From contig JAVBPD010000031.1 in the NCBI GenBank assembly GCA_031549885.1, positions 25,723 to 89,722 on the forward strand: DNA of 64,000 nt. The letters are read 5' to 3'. The number at the start of each line of letters is the position of its first letter. Positions within the stretch are counted from its first letter, which is position 1. Shown one piece after another: positions 17,011 through 25,590 of this stretch. The position numbers and the translations under genes were made by a program. Below the pieces are notes generated by a model, which had not been told where the DNA came from, made no database searches, and worked only from the letters and a program-made list of their open reading frames with translations. The stretch is from WQUF01 sp031549885. GTDB lineage: Bacteria > Bacillota > Clostridia > Clostridiales > Clostridiaceae.

Positions 17011-18369
17011 ATGTTAATACATAAATTTAAACAAGGGAATGAATATTATGTATTAGACGTTAATACTGGTTCATTACATATAATAGATAAATTAATTTAT
17101 GATATACTAAATGAAAATGGCTTAGAAACAGAGGATGAAGTTGTTAAAAGAATTAACAGTAATTACGATGAAGATGAAATAAAAGAAGCCTACGATGAAC
17201 TTTTGCAATTAATGGATAATAAAGAATTATACACAAAAGATACCTATGAAGAAATTGCCAGAAAGTCCTTGGAAGATATCTCTTTTATTAAAGCTCTATG
17301 TTTAAATGTAGCTCATGATTGCAATTTAAAATGTACATATTGTTTTGCTGAAGAAGGAGAATATAAAGGTGCAAGATGCCTTATGACATTTGAAGTGGGA
17401 AAAAAAGCCATTGATTTTGTCATTGAAAAAAGCGGCCCTAGAAAAAATATTGAAATTGATTTATTTGGCGGAGAGCCACTTATGGTCTTTGATACTGTAA
17501 AGAAAATAGTTCAATATGGGAAAGAAGCTGGACTTTTGCACAATAAGAATATCAGATTTACTTTAACCACCAATGCTACATTATTAAACGATGAAATTAT
17601 AGATTTTATAGAAAATAATATTGAAAATATTATTTTAAGTATAGATGGAAGAAAAGAAGTTAATGATAGAATAAGAAAGAGAGCTGATGGAAAAGGGTCT
17701 TATGATATTATTATGCCAAAAATAAAAAAAATGGTTCAAAGAAGAGGAAAAGATAAGCAGTACTATGTAAGGGGAACATTTACCACTAAAAATACTGATT
17801 TCTTTTACGATGTGATGCATTTAGTCCAAAATGGGTTTAAAGAAATATCTATTGAACCAGTGGTACTTCCTTATGATAATGAACTTGCCATTAAATACTC
17901 TGATCTTGAAAAAATCTATAATGAATATGATAAGCTTACAGAAGAGATGACAAAGAGATTAAATACAGATGATAAATTTAAATTTTATCACTTTGCTGTG
18001 GATCTAGATGGTGGACCATGCATTTATAAAAGGATATCTGGATGTGGCGCAGGACATGAATATGTTTCAATTACACCAGAAGGGGACATATATCCATGTC
18101 ATCAATTCATTGGAAATAAAAAATTTATAATGGGAAATGTCATGGAAGAAACGTTTGATCAAAGTTTAGGAGAAAAGTTTAAAGAAGCTCATGTATACAA
18201 TAAACCAAAGTGCAATGAATGCTGGGCTAAATTTTATTGCAGTGGTGGATGTCAAGCAAATAACTATAATTTTAATGAAGATATACACATACCTTATGAT
18301 ATTGGATGTAAAATGCAAATGAAAAGGATAGAATGTGCATTATCGCTTAAATCTAAAGAGTTAATATAG
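17011..18369 (+). CDS. scfB: SCIFF radical SAM maturase
   Basis: The 452-aa enzyme starts at ATG 17011 (GGAGG, spacing 5). The N-terminal 90 aa form a RiPP recognition-like domain. Then comes the radical SAM motif CNLKCTYC (C104, C108, C111). The C-terminal SPASM/twitch region includes GCGAGHEYVSITPEG, YPCHQF, CNECWAKFYCSGGC and a final GC. It uses SAM radicals to form Cys S-to-alpha-carbon thioethers in the SCIFF peptide. Context next to scfA fixes the assignment. Confidence 0.96.
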   Translation: MLIHKFKQGNEYYVLDVNTGSLHIIDKLIYDILNENGLETEDEVVKRINSNYDEDEIKEAYDELLQLMDNKELYTKDTYEEIARKSLEDISFIKALCLNVAHDCNLKCTYCFAEEGEYKGARCLMTFEVGKKAIDFVIEKSGPRKNIEIDLFGGEPLMVFDTVKKIVQYGKEAGLLHNKNIRFTLTTNATLLNDEIIDFIENNIENIILSIDGRKEVNDRIRKRADGKGSYDIIMPKIKKMVQRRGKDKQYYVRGTFTTKNTDFFYDVMHLVQNGFKEISIEPVVLPYDNELAIKYSDLEKIYNEYDKLTEEMTKRLNTDDKFKFYHFAVDLDGGPCIYKRISGCGAGHEYVSITPEGDIYPCHQFIGNKKFIMGNVMEETFDQSLGEKFKEAHVYNKPKCNECWAKFYCSGGCQANNYNFNEDIHIPYDIGCKMQMKRIECALSLKSKELI

Positions 18370-18456
18370 CAGTTTATATTGACTATAAAAAATAAAAGTA
18401 ATATAATTTTTTTAGCATGTCGGATTATGATAAAATTTACTAAAGGGAGGATTTAC

Positions 18457-19833
18457 ATGAAAGAAAAGCTAAATTCTGCAAAGCCAAATCGAGGTAGTCT
18501 TGTTTTTTTAATCATATATATTTTATTAGTTATTTTGTTATCTTTTTTAGCTCTTAAAGGTGCAACTGCTTTTGGTTATAGATTTTTAACTTTTAGAGAA
18601 GCTATAAAGGGAGGAATAGAATTTAAAGGCGGTTCTGGATTTAACGTTCATGTTTCAGGAGTTAAACCTCAAACAGATACTTCAGATAACAGTACAAATG
18701 CTTCTGATTCAACAGATACAACTCAAAATACAACTCAAACCGTAGAAACTAAAGCAAATTCAAATGATTTTAACAAGGCAATAGATATAATAAGCAAAAG
18801 ATTAAAGAGAATCAATGTAAATACTAATGTTATGGCCGTTGGAGACAGCGATATAAGAGTAGAAACAGGTAACACAGTAAATGTTAATACATGTAGGCTT
18901 TTATCAACAGTTGGATTAATTGAGTTTAAAGATGTGCCTGAAGATACAAGTACAACTCCAGCTAAAGTAATATTAAACAGTGATGATATTAAATCATGTG
19001 GAGCTTTATACAATCAGCAGTCAAGAAGTTATACATTGCAGTTTACATTTAAAGACAAAGCGAAGCTTAAAACTGTCACAACTGAAAATTTAGATAAAAA
19101 ACTAAATATTTTACTTGATAATAACCAAATAGTAGAGACAACAATATCATCTGTAGTTGATAATGGAGTATTAAATGTAACTGAGTTTACCAATATTAAT
19201 CAAATTGAGCTGTTATCTATAATGATAAATGATGGTAAGCTGCCAGTTAGCACTGATATTAGCGGCGTATTTTCATTAAATGCATCCTTTGGTGCAAATA
19301 TCGGATCTAAGATTATTATTGCAACACTATGCATTTTAGCTTTGCTTGCAATTGTTTTATTTTTACTCTATAGAGTATCTGGTATTATGACATTTATTTC
19401 AATAGCTTCCTGGGGACTTATTTGGTCAATTGTTTTTATAAATTTAGGCGAAACATTAAATATAGTCGTATTAATAGGGATGATTTGCTCATTTTTTGTG
19501 GCTATAATAACTAGTTTATATATATTAAATAATTTAAAGATAATTTGTATTGATGATAAAAAGATTATTAATTTTATCGATATTACATATTCAAATACGA
19601 GTAAACAAATTATTTTTGCAAATGTTGGCATAATCATTTTAGGAGTTATAGTATTTTTATTAGGCGGGGCTTCATTTGAAGGGTTAGCGCTTTCAATTAT
19701 GCTTGGTTCAACATGTACATTAATTTCAATAATGATTATTACAAGAATTTTATTAAAGCTTTGTGTAAATTCAGGTATAGCAAAACAAAGCGAGATGTTT
19801 ATTGGAGCTAAAGGAGGTATGAAGCTTGAATAA
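18457..19833 (+). CDS. secD: Protein translocase subunit SecD (divergent)
   Basis: The 458-aa protein has an N-terminal transmembrane helix, then a GGIEFKGGS segment (canonical SecD: LDLKGG), a Thr/Ser/Asn-rich insert, a P1-like domain (FNKAIDIISKRLKRINV, IRVETGNTVN) and a C-terminal group of five membrane segments. SecDF uses the proton or Na+ gradient to pull proteins through SecYEG. The usual DAN(V)-I-FERI motif of TM4 is absent: the aligned segment reads CSFFVAIITSLYIL. The start is ATG 18457 (GGGAGG); the open frame extends upstream to 18379 without a ribosome binding site. It overlaps secF. Confidence 0.85.
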   Translation: MKEKLNSAKPNRGSLVFLIIYILLVILLSFLALKGATAFGYRFLTFREAIKGGIEFKGGSGFNVHVSGVKPQTDTSDNSTNASDSTDTTQNTTQTVETKANSNDFNKAIDIISKRLKRINVNTNVMAVGDSDIRVETGNTVNVNTCRLLSTVGLIEFKDVPEDTSTTPAKVILNSDDIKSCGALYNQQSRSYTLQFTFKDKAKLKTVTTENLDKKLNILLDNNQIVETTISSVVDNGVLNVTEFTNINQIELLSIMINDGKLPVSTDISGVFSLNASFGANIGSKIIIATLCILALLAIVLFLLYRVSGIMTFISIASWGLIWSIVFINLGETLNIVVLIGMICSFFVAIITSLYILNNLKIICIDDKKIINFIDITYSNTSKQIIFANVGIIILGVIVFLLGGASFEGLALSIMLGSTCTLISIMIITRILLKLCVNSGIAKQSEMFIGAKGGMKLE

Positions 19834-20695
19834 TTTACTTAAAGTAGTTAAGAATATAAGAAATAAATGGTTTATTATTTCAGCAGTTATACTAATTTTA
19901 GGAATAGTTATAATACTATTTAAATCAAATAGTTTAACTGGATTAAGACCTTCTGGAGCTATGGTAACAATTACCATGGAAGAAACAAATTATGATAAAG
20001 CTAAATTTTTAGAAAGTGTTAATAAAGTTGATCCAAAAGCAATAATTAACTATATCGACAGTGATAGCAAAGTAGATGTTGTTACAACTACAAAGGAAAA
20101 GGCAGATGGTATTTTTAATCAAGTAAAAACAGATTTCTCACTTAAAGCAGATAAACCAGATGTTTCTGGAGAAATTTTATATAAGGCAATTAGTTTTAAT
20201 ATTGAAACATTGTTATCCATAATAGGAGCATGTTTAATTTTTTCATTTGTTGTATTCTGGTTTTTATTGGGATATAAATATGCACTATCTAATTTAGCAT
20301 CAAATATTGTAGTTGTAATTTTAGCCTTAGCTGTTTTTTTGATTTTAAATTTACCGCTTGGAATGCCATTTGCTGCTATGATCGTTTTATCAATAATATT
20401 GTTATTTTACTTTGATATGACTAATTCAATAATTATGAAGGATCACATTAATAAATTGAAGAAAATTGTTATGGAAGATTTAATAGAGCATATGTATGCA
20501 ATAACATTGCAAACTAATGTTATTGCAAGTATAATTGTTCTATTAAGCCTATTAATTTTGGCTATTATAATTTCATTTTTGAGAAGATATTCACTTGCAA
20601 GTTTTATAGTAATATTCTTATCATTATATTTATCATATTTTCTAACAAGTCCTCTATGGTTAAAGCTTAAAGAGGGTAAAAAAACCATCAAATAA
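19826..20695 (+). CDS. secF: Protein translocase subunit SecF (divergent)
   Basis: The 289-aa protein has one N-terminal membrane helix, a short periplasmic domain and five C-terminal helices. It starts at TTG 19826, with AAGGAGGT upstream, inside the last codons of secD. Most conserved SecF residues have drifted: where the family has GYSINDTIVVFDRIRE this protein reads LLFYFDMTNSIIMKDHI, keeping an Asp at the aligned position. A GLRPSG segment replaces the usual FTGG. The assignment rests on length, topology and position after secD. Confidence 0.8.
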   Translation: MNNLLKVVKNIRNKWFIISAVILILGIVIILFKSNSLTGLRPSGAMVTITMEETNYDKAKFLESVNKVDPKAIINYIDSDSKVDVVTTTKEKADGIFNQVKTDFSLKADKPDVSGEILYKAISFNIETLLSIIGACLIFSFVVFWFLLGYKYALSNLASNIVVVILALAVFLILNLPLGMPFAAMIVLSIILLFYFDMTNSIIMKDHINKLKKIVMEDLIEHMYAITLQTNVIASIIVLLSLLILAIIISFLRRYSLASFIVIFLSLYLSYFLTSPLWLKLKEGKKTIK

Positions 20696-20763
20696 ATCTA
20701 ATACTTTTTGTGATAATTAAGTATTTTTATATTATGCTGATGGCTGTACCTCAATTAGATGGT

Positions 20764-20794
20764 AAAAATCAGGGTTTTTAAGCTCTGATTTTTT
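20764..20794 (+). terminator. Terminator after secDF
   Basis: An AAAAATCAG / CTGATTTTT stem of about 11 bp with a short loop runs into a T tract. Confidence 0.75.
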
Positions 20795-20855
20795 AAATTA
20801 TGCTATGTGGTTTATTATTTAAGCACTATTATTTATATGGAGGATGAGTGCTACA

Positions 20856-21731
20856 ATGTATTCGCATTTAGAAATGAGTTTAGTTAAAAATAGAAATATA
20901 TTTAACCCTTTTTTATTCTCCAATATGAAATCTGCAACAGATATTATTGAAAATAAAATAAATCAAAAGCAAAGAATATTAATATATGCTTTTAATGATA
21001 TGGATTCTGTTTTTTCTGTAGCAATTTTGTTTCTCATGATAAGCTACTTAAATACAGAAGTGGAGTTTATTATACAAGATTTATCCTGTGAAGATAAATA
21101 TTCAAAATTGGAAAATCAAATTGGGTTTTTAGATTGTAGACTTTTAATTTTAATTGGTAATAATTACGATGATTATTATATAACAAGAATGAAAATGAAT
21201 TTAAATATTGATGTTATTTTAATTAACAATGAGCAAAAAAAACATTTTAATGGTAAAATAATCCATATAACGCCATTTGATGATAATTCTATTTATCCAT
21301 TTAGAGATTTAAATCTTTTAGTTATTGTTTATAAATTTACTCAAGCAATTTCAAGCAGATACAAAATAAGGGTATATAAAAAATATTTAGACATACTAGT
21401 TTTAAAATTTATATATGATGATAAAGAGCTAAAAGGTGAAAATTTGGAATTATACAATGAGGGTATTAATAAAATTGTAAAGACAAATAATGTAGGGATA
21501 CTTTCCATGGTTAAACGAATGGAAATTGATAATATAAATTATGATGCTATTAAAATAATTAGTGAAAGCATATATAGGTTTTATGATCTAAAGTTTGAAA
21601 AGAGCATTGATAAAATTAACAATATTAAGATATTGATTGAACTTTTAACTACAAATTCAAATGATAGAGCTGAACAAATAGTCAAATATTTTTATAATTT
21701 ATGTTTAATTAAAAATAATAAGGAGGATTAA
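20856..21731 (+). CDS. Degenerate RecJ/DHH-family protein lacking catalytic motifs
   Basis: The 291-aa protein aligns along its length with the DHH half of RecJ: IFNPFLFSNMKSATDII (RecJ DPFLLKDM-A), ILIYAFNDMDSVFSVAIL (motif I GDYDADGITS), NIDVILINNE (VIVTDHH), SIYPFRDL...VYKFTQAI and YLDILVLKFIYDD (YLDLVAIGTIAD). Motif I keeps two of three Asp (D48, D50), the motif III Asp is replaced (IGNN), and DHH is NNE. The DHHA1 half is missing; RecJ is usually about 560-600 aa. The position between secF and apt is that of recJ in related genomes. The ATG at 20856 is 12 nt from GGAGG; the one at 20844 is too close. Nuclease activity is not expected. Confidence 0.75.
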   Translation: MYSHLEMSLVKNRNIFNPFLFSNMKSATDIIENKINQKQRILIYAFNDMDSVFSVAILFLMISYLNTEVEFIIQDLSCEDKYSKLENQIGFLDCRLLILIGNNYDDYYITRMKMNLNIDVILINNEQKKHFNGKIIHITPFDDNSIYPFRDLNLLVIVYKFTQAISSRYKIRVYKKYLDILVLKFIYDDKELKGENLELYNEGINKIVKTNNVGILSMVKRMEIDNINYDAIKIISESIYRFYDLKFEKSIDKINNIKILIELLTTNSNDRAEQIVKYFYNLCLIKNNKED

Positions 21732-21732
21732 C

Positions 21733-22251
21733 ATGGATTTAAAAGAAAAAATAAGGGTCATTGAAAACTTTCCTAAGCAAGGTATTAGTTTTAAGGATAT
21801 TACTACAATTTTATCAGACAAAGATGCTTTAAAGTATACTATTGATAAATTATGTGAAGAATTAAAAGATAAGGGAATAACCATGATAGTTGCACCTGAG
21901 TCAAGAGGCTTTATTTATGCAACTCCAATTGCCTATGCTTTAAGTGCAGGGTTTGCTCCTGTAAGAAAAAAAGGCAAGCTCCCTGCAGAGACAATATCAA
22001 TTGCTTATGATTTAGAATACGGCAGTGATGAACTTGAAATTCATAAAGATGCTTTTGAAAAAGGTGCAAAAGTTGCTATAATTGACGATCTTTTAGCAAC
22101 AGGAGGAACAATTTTATCTGTGGCAAAGCTAGTTGAAAAGTTAGGTGGAGAAGTTGTATCTGTAGCTTTTCCTATTGAATTAACTGGATTAAAAGGAAGA
22201 GAAAAATTAGATAAATATAATGTTTTTTCTCTTGTACAGTATGAATTTTAA
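21733..22251 (+). CDS. apt: Adenine phosphoribosyltransferase
   Basis: The 172-aa protein begins MDLKEKIRVIENFPKQGISFKDIT, has the ESRGFIYATPIAYAL and VRKKGKLPAET loops, and the PRPP-binding motif VAIIDDLLATGGTI. It salvages adenine to AMP in the cytoplasm. The AAGGAGG site lies in the last codons of the RecJ-like gene (start 1 nt after its stop), so the two are co-translated. Confidence 0.97.
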   Translation: MDLKEKIRVIENFPKQGISFKDITTILSDKDALKYTIDKLCEELKDKGITMIVAPESRGFIYATPIAYALSAGFAPVRKKGKLPAETISIAYDLEYGSDELEIHKDAFEKGAKVAIIDDLLATGGTILSVAKLVEKLGGEVVSVAFPIELTGLKGREKLDKYNVFSLVQYEF

Positions 22252-22344
22252 TGTATAATTATTTTATTAACTATTAAATTATTTTATAATTTAATAAAAT
22301 AAGGTTATCAGAGCAAGCTTTTAATATATCAGGAGTGCAATAAA

Positions 22345-24528
22345 ATGGATGAATATTTAGTTAAGTTATTGGATGTAATCGACAAAAATTCTTTAAATGT
22401 TGATAAAAAATTTATAGAAGAAGCTTACGCATTTGCAAAAGAGTGCCATAGTGGTCAAAAGCGCGAATCAGGAGAAGATTATATTTCTCATCCTGCAGAA
22501 GTTGCATGTATTTTGGCTGAAATGAAAATGGACACTTTGTCTATTGCTGCGGGGCTTTTTCATGATGTTTTAGAAGACACTAGTTTCACATATGAAATGT
22601 TTGTTCAAAAATTTGGTGTGGAACTTGCAGATATAGTCGATGGCGTAACAAAACTTACTATAATAGAGATGAAAAGTAAAGAGGAAATGTTTGCCGAAAA
22701 TGTAAGAAAAATGTTTCTAGCAATGTCTAAAGATATTAGAGTGCTCATTATAAAGCTTGCTGATAGACTTCATAATATGAGAACATTAAATTTTAAAAAT
22801 GAAAAAAAACAAAAAGAAATATCTAGAGAAACTCTTGAAATTTATGCCCCACTTGCTCACAGACTAGGTATGTCAAAAATAAAGTGGGAGCTTGAAGATT
22901 TATCCCTTAGATATTCAAACCCTGATGCATATTATGAAATCGTGGCAGCCATTCAAGAAAAGAGAGTTGAGCGAGAGCAATACATTGATTATATAGTTCA
23001 AATGTTAAAAGAAAATTTAGACAGCAAAGGTATTCCAAACGATATTGAAGGAAGACCTAAGCATTTTTATTCTATTTATAGAAAAATGCATGATAAAAGC
23101 AAAACCATAGATCAAATTTTTGACCTTACTGCTATTAGGATCATAGTTAGCACTGTAAATGAATGTTATGCTGTACTTGGTATTGTACATACAATTTTTA
23201 AGCCAATTCCAGGCAGATTTAAAGATTATATAGCAATGCCAAAACCTAATATGTACCAATCCCTTCATTCAACATTAATTGGACCTCATGGAAAGACATT
23301 TGAAATACAAATTAGGACTTTTGAAATGCATAGAATTGCTGAATATGGAATAGCTGCTCACTGGAAATACAAAGAAGGAATAGAAGAAAGTGTAGCAGGA
23401 GATATAAAGCTTGCATGGATTAGAGAAATACTTGAATGGCAAAATGAGGTAAAAGATTCCAGTGAGTTTATGGAAGGCTTGAAAAATGATTTAATTACTG
23501 ATGAGGTTTATCTATTTACACCAAAGGGCTCTGTAATAGATCTTCCATATGGATCTACTCCTATTGATTTTGCATATAAAATTCACACTGATGTAGGAAA
23601 TAAATGTGTTGGAGCAAAAGTAGATGGTAAAATGGTGCCTCTTGATTTTAAACTTTCCAATGGTCAAATTGTAGAAATACTAACTTCTAATAATGCAAAA
23701 GGTCCGAATATAGATTGGATAAGCGTAGTAAAGAGCAATTCAGCAAAGTCAAAGATCAAAAATTGGTTTAAAAAGCAATTAAGAGAAGAAAATATTGTTA
23801 AAGGCAAAGAGCTTTTAGAGAGAGAAGCTAAAAAACAAGGTTTTAATTTTGGTGAAGTATTTAAAACTGATATATTTGAAACAATGATAAAAAAAACAAA
23901 TATATATAATTTTGATGATCTTTATGCAGCTGTTGGTGTTGGAGATGTTAATGCATCTTCAATTATCACAAAGATTAGAGATCAGCTTCATCCAAAGCAT
24001 AAGCAAAGCGATGAAGAGCTTATAAAAGAATTGCAAGAAAAGCTTGAAAAAGAAAAGCTTAAAAAGGTTAAAAAAGGGAAACCTGGAATTTTAGTTAGAG
24101 GAGAACAAAATATACTTGTAAGATTTGCAAAATGCTGTAACCCAGTGCCTGGCGATAAAATTGCAGGTTATATAACTCAAGGAAGAGGGGTCTCTGTTCA
24201 CAGGCTCGATTGTCCTAATTTTCAAAATTTAGTAATGCAAGAAGGAAATAAACAAATTGAAGTTGAGTGGATTGGTGGAAATACAGGTCAATTTACTACT
24301 TCTCTTCAAATAAACGGAGAGGATAGAGAGTGGCTTGTTGCTGACATTATGTCAGTTCTCTCAGAACATAAGGTACACATGAATAGCATAAATGCTAAAG
24401 TTAATAAGGATGATACAGTAATTATAGCAATTTCTATTAGCGTTCAGAGCATAGATGATGTTAAATTTGTTATTAAGAAAATAAAAAGATTAAAGTCAGT
24501 ATCTGATGTATTCAGAACTACAAGTTAA
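22345..24528 (+). CDS. relA: Bifunctional (p)ppGpp synthetase/hydrolase
   Basis: The 727-aa RelA/SpoT homologue has an HD hydrolase domain (residues 30-190: HSGQKRESGEDYISHP, GLFHDVLEDT), a synthetase domain (240-360: GRPKHFYSIYRKM, YQSLHSTLIGP), a TGS domain (about 390-460: VYLFTPKGSVIDLPYGSTPIDFAY), a zinc-finger-like region with CCNPVPGD, and a C-terminal ACT domain. Both active sites look complete, so it probably makes and degrades the stringent-response alarmone. AGGAG lies 10 nt before ATG. It follows apt and precedes dtd, the common Firmicute order. Confidence 0.97.
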   Translation: MDEYLVKLLDVIDKNSLNVDKKFIEEAYAFAKECHSGQKRESGEDYISHPAEVACILAEMKMDTLSIAAGLFHDVLEDTSFTYEMFVQKFGVELADIVDGVTKLTIIEMKSKEEMFAENVRKMFLAMSKDIRVLIIKLADRLHNMRTLNFKNEKKQKEISRETLEIYAPLAHRLGMSKIKWELEDLSLRYSNPDAYYEIVAAIQEKRVEREQYIDYIVQMLKENLDSKGIPNDIEGRPKHFYSIYRKMHDKSKTIDQIFDLTAIRIIVSTVNECYAVLGIVHTIFKPIPGRFKDYIAMPKPNMYQSLHSTLIGPHGKTFEIQIRTFEMHRIAEYGIAAHWKYKEGIEESVAGDIKLAWIREILEWQNEVKDSSEFMEGLKNDLITDEVYLFTPKGSVIDLPYGSTPIDFAYKIHTDVGNKCVGAKVDGKMVPLDFKLSNGQIVEILTSNNAKGPNIDWISVVKSNSAKSKIKNWFKKQLREENIVKGKELLEREAKKQGFNFGEVFKTDIFETMIKKTNIYNFDDLYAAVGVGDVNASSIITKIRDQLHPKHKQSDEELIKELQEKLEKEKLKKVKKGKPGILVRGEQNILVRFAKCCNPVPGDKIAGYITQGRGVSVHRLDCPNFQNLVMQEGNKQIEVEWIGGNTGQFTTSLQINGEDREWLVADIMSVLSEHKVHMNSINAKVNKDDTVIIAISISVQSIDDVKFVIKKIKRLKSVSDVFRTTS

Positions 24529-24540
24529 GGAGTGCATAGT

Positions 24541-24990
24541 ATGAGAGCAGTAGTTCAAAGGGTCTTAGAAAGCTCAGTTAGCACTAATGGGCAAATTATA
24601 GGTAAAATTTCTCAAGGGTTTAATGTATTAATTGGAATATGCAATGAAGATACTAATGATGATGTTCTTTACCTTGCTAAAAAGATTATTAACTTAAGAA
24701 TTTTTGAAGATGAGGAAGGAAAGATGAATAAATCATTAAAAGATATAAATGGAGAAGTTTTAGTGATTTCACAATTTACTCTTTTTGGTGATGCTAGACG
24801 AGGCAATAGACCTTCTTTTATAAATGCTAAAAATGGGGATGAAGCAAATAAACTATATGAAAATTTAGTATCTGAATTAAAAAGAGAGATTGAAGTAGTT
24901 CAAACTGGAGAGTTTGGTGCAAATATGAGAGTTGAAATAATTAATGATGGACCAGTAACAATACTACTTGATTCAAAAAAATTGTTTTGA
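24541..24990 (+). CDS. dtd: D-aminoacyl-tRNA deacylase
   Basis: The 149-aa protein starts MRAVVQRVLESSVS and contains SQFTLFGDARRGNRPSF (catalytic SQF-L motif) and the C-terminal TGEFGANMRVEIINDGPVT (G-NMxVE-NDGPVT). It removes D-amino acids mischarged on tRNA. ATG 24541 follows AAGGAG closely; GTG 24532 upstream is in frame but too near the site. It is 9 nt from the next gene. Confidence 0.97.
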   Translation: MRAVVQRVLESSVSTNGQIIGKISQGFNVLIGICNEDTNDDVLYLAKKIINLRIFEDEEGKMNKSLKDINGEVLVISQFTLFGDARRGNRPSFINAKNGDEANKLYENLVSELKREIEVVQTGEFGANMRVEIINDGPVTILLDSKKLF

Positions 24991-24999
24991 GGTGTAATT

Positions 25000-25590
25000 A
25001 TGATAATTAAAACTTTGCCTATAGGGTTATATACATCAAATTTATATGTGTTGATGGATGAAAAATCTAAAGAAATTGCTATTATAGATTGTGGAGCAGA
25101 AGTATCTAAAATTAAAAGCACCATTGATGATTTAGGCGGAAATTTAAAATATATTTTATTAACTCATGGCCACAATGATCACACTGCAGGAGTTAAAAGC
25201 GTAAAGAAGGCATTTGATTGCACCTCTATAATGGGAGAAAAAGAAAAGAAGTCTTTAGGAAGATTTAATTTTATGGATGAAGTTCCAGTGGATAAATGGG
25301 TTAATGAAGGTGATATTATAGAGCTTGGGTCTATAAAAATTTCTGTAATTGAAACTCCTGGGCATACTTTAGGTGGTGTATGTTATTTAGCTTTGGATGC
25401 GTTGTTTAGTGGCGATACTCTTTTTAAGAGAAGCATTGGAAGATGGGACCTTCAAGGAGGAAATCAAGATGTCTTATTAAATAGCATTAGAGAAAAGCTT
25501 TATACATTAAATGATGATATAAAAGTTTATCCTGGGCATGAAGGTTCTACTACTATTGGATACGAAAAGAAAAATAATTTCTATGCATAA
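25000..25590 (+). CDS. MBL-fold metal-dependent hydrolase (glyoxalase II-like)
   Basis: The 196-aa metallo-beta-lactamase-fold protein has the metal motif THGHNDH, further ligands in GHTLGG, FSGDTLF and PGHEGSTTIG, and GRWD. This is the small YqgX/YcbL-type class related to hydroxyacylglutathione hydrolases, which bind two metals. The physiological substrate is unknown. It is in the dtd-MBL-hemZ-aspS run and its end overlaps the hemZ start. Confidence 0.92.
   Translation: MIIKTLPIGLYTSNLYVLMDEKSKEIAIIDCGAEVSKIKSTIDDLGGNLKYILLTHGHNDHTAGVKSVKKAFDCTSIMGEKEKKSLGRFNFMDEVPVDKWVNEGDIIELGSIKISVIETPGHTLGGVCYLALDALFSGDTLFKRSIGRWDLQGGNQDVLLNSIREKLYTLNDDIKVYPGHEGSTTIGYEKKNNFYA

Noticed and set aside
18379..18456. 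Upstream extension of secD from an earlier start
   Set aside because: No ribosome binding site and the added residues do not resemble SecD; GGGAGG fixes ATG 18457.
20730..20778. 15-codon frame starting MLMAVPQLDG before the RecJ-like gene
   Set aside because: Too short, no ribosome binding site, and it runs into the terminator hairpin.
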